Below are positions 54,977 to 64,000 of a stretch of DNA of 64,000 bases, in pieces. Position 1 is the stretch's first letter. Each line of letters opens with the position of its first letter. Source of the stretch: Calycina herbarum (taxonomy: Eukaryota; Ascomycota; Leotiomycetes; Helotiales; Pezizellaceae); NCBI GenBank assembly GCA_001414485.1, contig LLEY01000121.1, forward strand, positions 1 to 64,000, read 5' to 3'. The notes under the pieces are model-generated. The model did no database searches, was not told the origin of the DNA, and saw only the letters and a program-made list of their open reading frames with translations. The translations under genes and the position numbers were made by a program.

Positions 54977-57900
54977 TGTGGCGGTTAAAACGTATGTAGG
55001 CCTTTGAGCGGCGGATTTGTTGTTATTCTTGATCTTTACAGTGATCAAGGGATTGTTGATGTGTGTAGATGTGTGTAGATGTGTTTTTCGAAGTGAGAGT
55101 TCGAGGGTGGTTGATGGTGGTGGTTGTAAACTGTGGTGGGGGATGAGGACCTCTTTATAAAGTCTTCTCCAGAAATTTATTGTTAGTCGCCTGGTTCAGG
55201 ATAGAATTGTAATGGAATGGCTGTGTCTATCCGGTGTCCGAAAGACATGAAGAGGACATGTGGAGGATATGGGTCGGTTCTTATAAATTTCGAAGGGAGG
55301 GAACTGTACTTGTCGAGGTAATCGAGACGATGCTATGTTGCTGTTGCTGTTGCTCTAGTGATTGTTTGTGTACCCAAGGCTGTGACTTGCAAGACTTGTA
55401 AGGTACTGGTATGGGAGTGGGAGATTCAAGGACAGATGAATGTAACTGCCTATGAATTGAGATGGATGTGAATGATAGGAGAGGTCTAGATAGTGGGGAT
55501 GCCTGATATATATATATATATATATATATCAAATGAGGTGTATGGGTCAATGTCTCTCTTTCTTGCGGTCTGTCTGCCTAGTTTGTTAGTGACCTGACAG
55601 GGTGCGGCGTATGACTGTGAGGGCTCTGACTGGGGTCGCGGTCAAGCAAGTGGGGATTGGGGGCTTGGAGTTGGAGTTGGGACCACCAACTTGGGTTCGA
55701 GGGTGGCATTTGGGACTTCTCCCTCCTTGCTGTTACTGCCCGCACAGAGCACACCCGCCGCCATGATGCCATCCCTGGCCCTTACCGATGATCCAGAGGG
55801 GGACATCGCGGACATCAGGGGGAGCTTTTGGTCTTCGGCGAGTGGGAGAAAGCGTCGGAGAGAAAGCACTTCTCTCACGACCACAGGTCCATGACCAAAT
55901 CGAGTCTAGTCTGGCGCCACACCCACTCAAACCCTCACTGCCTGGCGAGGCTGAGTGGGCGCAGGACCAGTCACAAGAGAAGCTGCTCTTCTGTGAGAAC
56001 TGCACGGAAAAGGCACAGTACAGTACAGGAGGGCATGCCCCCATGAACTCTGTGAAACTTTGCCCTTTTTCTCCAACTCGGGCTTTGGCAGGACTGGCGG
56101 CATCTGTCTGATGATGATGGCGTCTCCCTCCGAGTGAAGGACTCCGTACCGTACCGTACCGCCAGAGGGCGTTTGTTGGGAATTTAGAGTGATGATGGAG
56201 AATTCGAGACGACGCGACGCGACGCCATGGTGTTGTGTTGCTAGATTTCGTGGCCGGGTCCGCTTCGGCTCTTCGTAATACAGAAATAGCTCTTATTATT
56301 TTCTTCTCTTGAATGCTTCATGGCAACTCGGCGCGAACTCACACATCCTCTATTATTCGGGACTCCAGTAAAGCATCATGAGCAGGTACCAACATCTCCA
56401 ACCTCACGTGTGGGAGAGTTTCGAATTGTTCTGGCAGGTCTCCACCAGACCCGGCGTCCCAATTCGCAAAGCCACCACCAGCCTATCGAAGATGGCTGCT
56501 CGAGGGCGTGTCTGACAAGCCGGTCAAGTGGGAGGCCAAGCATGTCGTCCCTGACCGAAAATGCTGATCTGGGATCGCTTCAACCTGTCCTGTCCCCAAA
56601 TGGGTGCTAGATGCATCTACAACACCCGGATTTCTTCAATCCTTCTAACCGCAATCTGGCCATGGACCACGCGAGCACGGAGCAGCACAAGCTTAAACAA
56701 CAATCACCTTCTCTACCTGCGCGTTCACACAACCTTAAACACCAACAACTTGGGCAAAACGTCTGCGACACCTCCTGCGAGCCATCTCGCCGTGTTGTAC
56801 ATTGCAGCCGCTGACTTGGCCTGTCCTGGCAAATGCCATCCTAACAATTGCATGATTCTCCCGTGCCAGAGTCTTTACTGGTCTTGCTGAATTATCTGTG
56901 GAGTCTTTGGCGTAGCAAAGCAGTGAGATCTTTGATTTCCATAGAGAACACAGCCTCAGTCATCCTCCCCCCACTCAATCACGCCAAAACAGGGGATTAG
57001 CTGGGACGAACCGCAACAACAAGAATCACCACGCTGCGCTTGACCGAACTGCTGAAAAGGGATCTCCGAGTCTTGAGCGGCGAACGCCAGTAAAGGAACG
57101 CCGGCTCCGCCACGACATGCTCTTGACAGAAGCTTGGTCCTGTATTGCAGCGGACAGCCTCTTCTTTGCAGTAGCTCCCGCAGGTAAGGAGATCAAGATC
57201 ACTAATTCTCCAATAATCTCCATCATCATCATTACCGTCATACTGATTGGGGAATTCGTATCTCGAGTCCTGCATCAAGGGATTGCACTCCACAGAATCC
57301 GACCCTCCGACTTTGAAGAGGCTCGTTCAGGAATCTCGGTCCATGCTCATCTCACCCCACAACCACGGATTTTGATTTCCAACGATTTCACTCTTTGTTC
57401 AGCAGCAAATTAGTCTCAGCCTCAAAATTCCAAGTAGGAAAATTGAAAAATTCTCTGCTTGCGCGTCTCGTGTTCGATATTTCGTACAGTTTTTTTTTCA
57501 ATAACCCTAATTTTAAACATCAAGCCACGAAGCAACCATCAGAGAAATCATTCTGCCTGGAACGATGACTCGAACTCCCTATCATTTTGTCTCACAAGTG
57601 ACAAGCACATGACGAGTCCCCAACACTCCTTCCCCTTGTTATGTCAACAGGGCATCCGGAGGGGAGTCAGTCTTGCGAGTATCGGAGGACGGGGAAATGA
57701 ATCTACGTGGTGGGGTACATAGATACAAGCGCCCTCCGGGGTTTTCGAATCAGCCTTACAAGGCGTTCTCCTCCCTCGCTAAAACAAGGCCAAGAACTTC
57801 ATGGGGAGGAGGGAAAGCTGCTCCACCTACTTGTTCCGGATGATGGACCGAGTGGTTTCATGAAGGCTAGATTGTGGTTTTTGTGTTACTTGTGGTGTGC

Positions 57901-60116
57901 GGGTCTTCCGAGTTGGCTTTGATTTTAACCGTAAGTTGGGGATGAGACGATCTCGCGATAAAGTGGCAGTAAATACTTTACCTGCCTACATAGCCCTCGT
58001 TGTTCTAAACCTCTAGGGCAATTCAAGTAAACACCCTAGGAACTTGGGGTAAGTGAAGATATTGACCCGGGTGTTTTAAAACAAGCAAATTCAATTGTCC
58101 CAAAGTATCACCTTCGCACCCTGAGGACGACGAGGCAAGGTGGTATTCTGGTATGTCGTGTTACCACCGTTACGTACCCGGTGGTGAAACATACCGATCT
58201 CAGGTATAAATCATTTTCCTGGTTGACTTTTTTAATTTATTATCATCTATCCATTCACATTTCGATTGATGCCCACGAGGATGAAAGAGCTCAGCTGGGC
58301 TGTGAACGTTTGAAATTCTCTAGACTGGATATGAAATGTTACTTTGCTTGCGTAGCTGCCGCGTAAGAGCTGAAACCCTACGGGTAATTTCCTTTCCACA
58401 GAAGTAGGTTGTGTTACCTTTGCGGTTCTACTTTCTAGTGTGTGTCTCGATTTTGGAAAAGGAGGGGGTTGAAGATACATCGTGCTTATGGATATGAATT
58501 TAGTTACGAAGGTGTTGCCACGAGCTGAGGGTTGAAACGGTTGTTTGTCTCTCCAGGGCTTGGGTATGTTGTGTTACTTCGCGGATCTTATGAGAAGAGT
58601 TTATAAGGGAGGAAAGAGATGGGAGATGGGAGATGGATGTAGATTTCATGTCCGTTGCCACCGGGTGATGGAGCGGATGATCGAACGGAGATCTGGAATT
58701 CCAATTTCCCGTGTCTATTTCAAGACTGTTGTGTGGTTTTAAGCCCCCTTAGTTTAGTAAGAGTAGTGGTCATCGTTCTCCATACAGCCACGTGAAGCAT
58801 TGTGCTAGAAGTCCCAAAACAATTGACTTGATTGTCCCTCAATTATCCCAAGCTGCTCGCATGATCGATTCAGCTGTTCTAGCCTTTTTTTTAATAAAAA
58901 AATGCCGTTTTACTTGGGTGTAAGGATAATCTCGACTTACTCGTTTGAGTTAAGTGTTGCCTCGAATCGCTTCATGGCTCTTGACTATTTAACGACCACT
59001 AAGCTTTTTTGTAATGCCAAAAAAAAGGTTTCAAAGACACTTAGAAATAATTTTCATTTGATACTTGGATGCCACAATCTTTCCATTTGCAAAATCTTGA
59101 ACCTTCGTACTGGTCTTACTAGAATGACCGACGGTCAGTATACGCGATGATCAGAATAAACATTGCGACCTGCACCCCTCACATCTAGACTCGAGACTCC
59201 AAAATATGCAATGCTTCTCAACTTTCTCTGCATCCACCTCAATGTAAAAATAGAAATCGTCACATACCAGATCTAGACTTCTAAACTTCAGACTTCAAAC
59301 CCTCCGTTCCATTAATTCTAGAATCAAAATCTGCAGCTGCAATGTCACTTCATCCAAACCCTCCAGCTCCACCCTCGCAGGTATCCCTATTCGCGTGCAC
59401 ATTCTAATTACATCGCATACCCCCACACGCATGCAAAATATCAAAGATAGTCACATACCAAGTCGAAACTCGAGACTCCAGACCCCAAAGTTGCATTCCT
59501 TCCAGAATCAAAATCTGCAATGTTACTTCATCATACCCGTTTCCAATCTTCAATATTCAGCTTCACCCTCTTCTCCAATAACCCCCCTTTCTCATACTCA
59601 TGCAAATCGATACCCACAATCTAATAACATACACATGTATTTGCACACCCAAAACAAATAACAACCACCGCATCAGCATTCCAGAAAGTTTCAACCCCGC
59701 CTCCGCCTCGCCACTTACCCTTTTCTTGGAGACATACACACATTCAGACTCAGCAACACCTTTGATGCAAAGCAGCAAGAACAGCATCTGCACTCCAAGT
59801 TTCATTCCCCTCCGTCTCGCCACCTAAATTATCCTTTCTTTCCTCGATGTGTCTTTCTCAAGAAGTTGAGAGTGTGGTGTTCCGAGTCCTCTTATCGGAT
59901 CTTCATTTTCTTAAAGGGGGGCGGGCGTGTGCATATTCCCGACGCGCGGGGAAGGGGAATCGAGTTTTTCTTTGCATCTCGATCAAGTAATTGACGATCG
60001 AGATTCAATTGAATGCCGGATTCGGATATGCAGATGGAGGGGAGGTTTGGAGAGGTTTGGAGAGGAATGTTGGTAGGGAGGAGGGTTGGTGTTGTGGCGA
60101 GGTTAAAGGAGATAGA
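54977..60116. other. Gene-free stretch of 5.1 kb with simple repeats
   Basis: Upstream region of the coiled-coil gene, with a TGTGTAGA repeat at about 55061-55084, an AT dinucleotide microsatellite at 55506-55529, and ACCGT repeats at about 56144-56162. Many 60-109 codon frames occur on both strands, but none has family features. The stretch 59170-59550 contains an imperfect direct repeat. Either this is a real gene desert or it holds non-coding transcripts. Confidence 0.45.
59259..59545 (+). repeat. Imperfect direct repeat, two units about 190 bases apart
   Basis: Units at about 59259-59355 and 59449-59540 share GTCACATACCA at the left, the GACTCCAGAC/GACTTCAAAC region, and AGAATCAAAATCTGCA with CAATGT-ACTTCATC at the right. 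The units differ by small indels and substitutions. No coding capacity. Confidence 0.6.
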
Positions 60117-60365
60117 CTCTACCGGGACGGAAAAAACGTCCGTTTTTGTACTCCACACACCCTATGCTAAAAGGCGAGTTCTATACTCGATACAAATCAG
60201 AAAAATATATAGAAAATACCTGTAGACTCCGAATTAATTTATTAATGAATCTACCAGTTCTTGAAAATTTTAGTTGCGTTGTTGTTGTGCTGTCTTTTAA
60301 AGATACAAAAAAAAAACACGATTTGAGAGGGAGGAAATCCGGACGTTTTTTCCGTCCCAGTAGAG
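60117..60365. mobile_element. MITE-like element with 26-base terminal inverted repeats
   Basis: The ends 60117-60142 and 60340-60365 are inverted copies with one mismatch; the core of each is GGGACGGAAAAAACGTCCG. The interior of about 200 bases is AT-rich and without coding capacity. If the outer TA at 60120-60121 and 60361-60362 is the target duplication, the element belongs with Tc1/mariner-type MITEs, and the terminal CTC/GAG match outside is chance. Otherwise the whole 26 bases are terminal repeat and no clear target duplication is seen. Confidence 0.8.
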
Positions 60366-61266
60366 CCAGGTTAGTGAGGGAGGAAGGGTGTGGGTGTGGA
60401 TGGAAAGTGTGAACCTCGGAATTTGAATCGAGATGATTTGGTATGTTGTTCCCAAGAGAGTTTACTCCCCACAACCTTTCTGTGTTTTCGTTTATGAAGG
60501 GTTCTCCGGATCATAAGGTTTGAATCTTGAGAGCGAGGAAAGTAAAACTAGACGCAAATCGTAAGGCAGTAAATTCCTACTTTTTACCTACACATTTTTC
60601 GTTTCCAAAACTTCTCAAGTACTTTACATAATTATATCAAATGCTTAGAACAATTCAACCTAGCTGCTTTAGAACAACCAACTTTAATTATCCTGATTAT
60701 CTGGGTTGATACTTTGGATTATGAAGATTTACGGCCGCTTTATTGTCCACCGGGAGAGTGGAATATAAGCAGAGTAAAGTATATGGCAATGGTATAGAAT
60801 GAATATCCGCGCCAGTCTCCAGAGATAAAAACACAAATTAATAGCTTCCTCACTGATGACTTCAGCGATATATAAGAGGAGGATATCGAGTTGTGCTTTC
60901 CAAGAGCTTCAGCCATTGCTCCGCAAACACCCACTTGCTCTTTAAGAAACAAAATCTAAATACCCTCGGATAATATATGTAATAGCCGGTTCGTCCTTCT
61001 CCTGGCGCTTAGCTGGGAACAGCGCAGTAGAAGGACGATCCGGCTATTAGTAAATTTTCTTAGGACTCCTAGAATAACCAGTAGGTGGCCACGGAGCAAC
61101 GAAAAGCCATAGGCGAAATAGATCGAGAAAAGTAGACATGAGGGGTTTCAAGCACACTTTTCCACATAGATCACTTGTTCAATCCATGGAACCTGTGAAA
61201 ACAATCGTTTCCTCTAATATCATATGTACAATCTCAATTCCCAAACTCCATTTCACGTCTCCCCCT
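60366..61266. other. Intergenic, 3' flank of the complex I subunit gene
   Basis: No gene seen. Contains the hairpin at 60980-61049, listed separately. The last 200 bases are the 3' flank of the NDUFS6-type gene. Confidence 0.4.
60980..61049. repeat. 70-base hairpin (inverted repeat), possible foldback element
   Basis: Arms 60980-61000 and 61029-61049 pair at 20 of 21 positions (TAATAGCCGG at the outer edge, CGTCCTTCT inside). A partly complementary loop CTGGCGCT...AGCGCAG extends the stem. It starts and ends in TA-rich DNA. Could be a tiny MITE or the ends of a deleted element; a transcribed hairpin is also possible. Confidence 0.75.
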
Positions 61267-62046
61267 CTATCTCTGCGCAAGCACCTCATCTGTAACTCGT
61301 TGTGGCTCGGATACTTCTGCTTCTGCTCCTTTTGCGTGCAATGGATATGTGGTTTCTGGGAGTGACTCGAGGTGTTCGCGATGGTGCTCGTTGGCCTGGA
61401 TGAAAGTTAGTTATTTTCTGCCCAAAAGACTCGGAAGGACCCCGCCAATCGCAATTGGTTCCCATCCAATCTGCTGTACATAGGTCGGCTACTTACAAAA
61501 GGATTGCCACAGTATTCACACATGCAGATTTGAGGTTTATCGGTATTGATGAAGATCCTCGGGTGCCCCAACGCTCCACCACCTCCGTTACAAGATACAA
61601 CTCGGTCGTGTGTCCACTGGACGGGCTGCTGATGGATCAACCCAATGGCAGCTTGAGGCATAGGCTTGAAATAATCAGCACGATTCAATTCAAATCTGCG
61701 AATCTTAATGACATACCTGTGCGCTCATAATGGTTTGTTCAAACCTTGGTCCTGACATGGCCTTGGCCCTAGGATTCTGGCTCTTGGACCAGGTAGCTAG
61801 TCTATTCGGCGCCTGCGAGGTTCGTAGACTCTCTGCGTCCTCTACATTCTCCTGTAATGCCGCAGATGATTGTGGCGATTCGCTTGGTAGTTCGTTGGTC
61901 TTGGAGACATTTGGGACCTGCTTTGAGGGTTTCGAGTCGTTGACCACCTCCTTATCGTTGGCGGTAAAGGCATAACTTCTGCGGGCAGCGACCTGAGCCC
62001 TTCTCGACAATTGCCAGACGGCTCTTGATCTTACGGTGGGAAGCAT
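61267..62046 (-). CDS. Complex I subunit, NDUFS6 type (zinc-binding)
   Basis: Exons 62046-61717, 61664-61497 and 61395-61267; 208 residues; donors GTATGT and GTAAGT, and a TGCTGAT branch site in intron 1. The N-terminus is an Arg-rich mitochondrial presequence (MLPTVRSRAVWQLSRRAQVA). The conserved core follows: GPRFEQTIM, AAIGLIHQQPVQWTHDRVV, SCNGGGGALGHPRIFINTD, then CEYCGNPF and, across intron 2, ANEHHREHLESLP. The Cys, His and two Cys of S-C-N-G, G-H-P and C-E-Y-C match the zinc site of NDUFS6. This subunit sits in the peripheral arm of NADH:ubiquinone oxidoreductase and is needed for late assembly. It is longer than human NDUFS6 at the N-terminus, as usual in fungi. It lies divergent from the Mpp6-like gene. 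Confidence 0.9.
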
Positions 62047-62342
62047 GGTGGTGATGGTTCAATTGCTTGTGGTTGTTGATCTCCACTCGTCGTCGCGGAA
62101 TTTGGAGCTCGGGGACTTTTGATTACATAATGAGGGCCTGGGCCCGCGAACAAGGTTTACAGCCCAAACATTTCTTGATTCTCATACCACTCGCACTCGA
62201 CCAAGGTCATGAAAGACTTTGCGCTACTTTGAACCGAACAACTAACGTAACAGCTGGAGCAGGCAGGCAGATGAACAGGACACATCCAACTTGATCGATA
62301 TTTACATTTCGTAATTCGGGGTTATTCATCTCCATCGTCATC
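62047..62342. promoter_or_regulatory. Short bidirectional promoter
   Basis: 296 bases separate the start codons of the NDUFS6-type gene (minus) and the Mpp6-like gene (plus), so both promoters must lie within it. No TATA box is evident; a GGGCCTGGGCCCGCG patch sits near the middle at about 62133-62147. Confidence 0.55.
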
Positions 62343-63260
62343 ATGGCGAGCGCAAGCACGCCTGGCAGCGTGCCAAAGGCCATGTCCTCACGGCTCTTGA
62401 CCATGAAATTCATGCAAAGAGCCGCTGCATCTCCTACATCACCGTCGCCCTCAACACCAGAAGAACCTCCAAATAAGCGCCGGAAGAAGGGAGGAGATTC
62501 GTCGCCTTCCACCTTTAGCGTCGATGCTCTAGCGGACCAAAGAGCTGTACAGAAAGCACTTGCGGAAGAGGAGGCAATACGTCAAGTTGCTCTCGAGAGA
62601 CAGGCTGCGGAAGCTGGTGATACGAGATGGGTTCTAAGCTTTGAGGACGATAGCCGGTTGGCGGTTTTTCCCACATTGGCATTACGGGTGGTTCAGACAG
62701 GCTATGCCAATCTCGACAGTATATCACCATACCAAGTCAGATCTGTGGATGAGGAACCAGAAGACAAACCTATCATGGTGGGCCGGCGGAGCTTTGGAAA
62801 ATTCAATCGCGTTCTCGAGGTAATTTGCCCTCGGTATCATTTTGCCATTTTGCTAACAATTGCGCAGAAGCAACAAGACCCCACGCTAGAGGATTCCGAC
62901 GATTCCGATGAAAATGAAAGCGAAGGATCAGCAAACAATTCTGACGGTGACTCAGATGACCCAACGAATAATCTCATCAAGACTTCTCGTGCGGAAGCTG
63001 CTCAACGTTTAAAGGCAGATCGTAAAACGAAGAAGAAGGCAGAAAAATCGAAGACGGCGGAACTGGCGAAGCAACGAAAGAAAAAGGACATTAATTTAAA
63101 TGGGTTGACAAGTCTATCTGGAAAACCTGCTCCAGGTGCTTCTCAGGGACCCTGCTATGGGTGTGGTGGACCTCATATACAATCGCGATGTCCAGAAAAT
63201 AAGAGGAGACATCCGGGGGGAGATGACGGGCGTCAAAGAAAATCTCAAAGGACACGGTGA
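62343..63260 (+). CDS. Mpp6-like protein with CCHC zinc knuckle
   Basis: Exons 62343-62819 and 62868-63260; the 48-base intron (donor GTAATT, GCTAAC branch site, GCAG acceptor) is a multiple of three and lacks a stop, so unspliced RNA would add 16 residues. The spliced product has 289 residues. SSRLLTMKFMQRA near the start matches the Mpp6 signature; Mpp6 is a nuclear exosome cofactor that recruits the Mtr4 helicase and binds RNA. GDTRWVLSFEDD follows near residue 92, then an acidic stretch (DSDDSDENESEG), a Lys-rich stretch, and a CCHC knuckle CYGCGGPHIQSRC near the C-terminus. The knuckle is absent from yeast Mpp6. Assignment rests mainly on the N-terminal motif and overall charge pattern. 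Confidence 0.75.
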   Translation: MASASTPGSVPKAMSSRLLTMKFMQRAAASPTSPSPSTPEEPPNKRRKKGGDSSPSTFSVDALADQRAVQKALAEEEAIRQVALERQAAEAGDTRWVLSFEDDSRLAVFPTLALRVVQTGYANLDSISPYQVRSVDEEPEDKPIMVGRRSFGKFNRVLEVICPRYHFAILLTIAQKQQDPTLEDSDDSDENESEGSANNSDGDSDDPTNNLIKTSRAEAAQRLKADRKTKKKAEKSKTAELAKQRKKKDINLNGLTSLSGKPAPGASQGPCYGCGGPHIQSRCPENKRRHPGGDDGRQRKSQRTR

Positions 63261-64000
63261 AGAGCGATACTCCGAGTTGATATTAATTAATTGACCGGGG
63301 TTGCTTTTGAATTGGGCACGAGGGACTTGCAAGCCGATGCGGGGTATAGTGGAACATACGATCAGTCATTGCCCAAGAACAGCAAGCAGAAGTGTACGAA
63401 GCTTGAATACGCCGAGAAACCATTTAAGTGGTTGGCGAATACGATACACCCTGATTCAATTGTATAGATCTAAGTACCGTACGTAAATAAGATCTAGTTT
63501 TACTAAAATCATAGACCTTAATCCATCTTTCACCTTCCCACGATGTCTCGATCCAAGAATGAACCCTTTCACACATAGATTTCAACTTTATATTCCTCTG
63601 CAGCTCAAAATTCTGGATGAATCTAACTCCTTCTCTTCCAAACTCGTGTCAACTTCCAAGTCAGTTACCCGCATAAGGCCCCTCATTTTCCCTTGGCGAG
63701 CCAGGTCCAAAACGTTTCCTCTGCGCTGCCTCTGGTCATGTCTCAATTAACCACGAAAAAGAGAAGGAGAAGGGGAGAGTCGTGCATGAGAACCATCAAC
63801 AAGACATCCGACAGGTTACGAGGTGGGGGTTGCCAAGTTGGAAATCAGGAACGGCCCGTCCTTTTGCTTTGACCTTTTTGCTCACGGAATTTTCAGGAAA
63901 GAGGTATGGAGCTGGTGGATGGGTGATATGGAGGTATGAAACTATGGAACGGCCCTTCCAAGACTTTTGATGGCGTACTATTCTCGATATTGAATCGGAA
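63261..64000. other. 3' flank and window end, nothing recognised
   Basis: Downstream of the Mpp6-like gene. Plus-strand frames of about 60 codons at 63301, 63559 and 63782 have no family features. The doubled GGAGGTATGRAACTATGGA words at about 63899-63950 form a short imperfect direct repeat. Confidence 0.35.

Noticed and set aside
55691..56111. Frames of about 70-107 codons on both strands near 56 kb
   Set aside because: They mirror each other on opposite strands in GC-richer DNA and have no domain support.
1..64000. CRISPR array, bacterial-type operons or a phage-like system
   Set aside because: The DNA is eukaryotic. The only regular array is the head-to-tail 16-base tandem repeat without spacers.

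Overview
The window is nuclear DNA of a filamentous ascomycete (Pezizomycotina). Several gene families and the protein style suggest Leotiomycetes, but I cannot prove that from sequence alone. The supporting signs are split genes with short introns (about 47-125 bases, GTRAGT-type donors, CTRAY-type branch points), Zn2Cys6 and Clr5 proteins, fungal STAND/NLR fragments, a CYT-4/Dss1 nuclease, a fungal CnxG, TTAGGG-type telomeric motifs and AT-rich mutated repeats.

Layout. 1-4.5 kb is an AT-rich repeat-bearing end with two broken genes: a DUF6594 membrane protein with one in-frame TGA, and a heavily decayed PNP_UDP/NB-ARC/TPR NLR-like gene. 5.6-25 kb is the gene-rich core: an FMP42-like MFS carrier, a Zn2Cys6 regulator, a small PSI-type membrane protein, the molybdopterin synthase small subunit, the mitochondrial RNase II CYT-4/Dss1, a GPI-type cell-surface protein, a Cys-rich single-span surface protein, and a WD40 protein with a long uORF-bearing leader. 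26-34.8 kb is accessory: a 16-bp tandem repeat, a Clr5 gene with an in-frame stop, a second Zn2Cys6 regulator, a strikingly GC-rich secreted carboxylesterase followed by interstitial telomeric repeats, and an SRPK-like kinase. 34.8-40.4 kb is gene-poor, with relics. 40.4-50.8 kb holds a Pho80-like cyclin, an Xaa-Pro aminopeptidase with a possible mitochondrial leader, a RING protein, a decayed STAND N-terminal domain, a tRNA-like gene and a ThDP-dependent enzyme with two micro-exons. 50.8-61.2 kb is mostly non-coding, with one coiled-coil protein, a second copy of the AT-rich repeat, a MITE-like element and a hairpin. 61.2-63.3 kb is a divergent pair: complex I NDUFS6-type subunit and an Mpp6-like CCHC protein.

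The genes are mostly unrelated housekeeping or accessory loci; I see no biosynthetic cluster. The main theme is decay. Broken accessory genes carry nonsense codons that are each explained by a single C-to-T or G-to-A change, as repeat-induced point mutation (RIP) would give. Transposon-like inverted repeats, interstitial telomere DNA and one compositionally foreign gene lie among conserved genes. I found no convincing wholly new molecular system.
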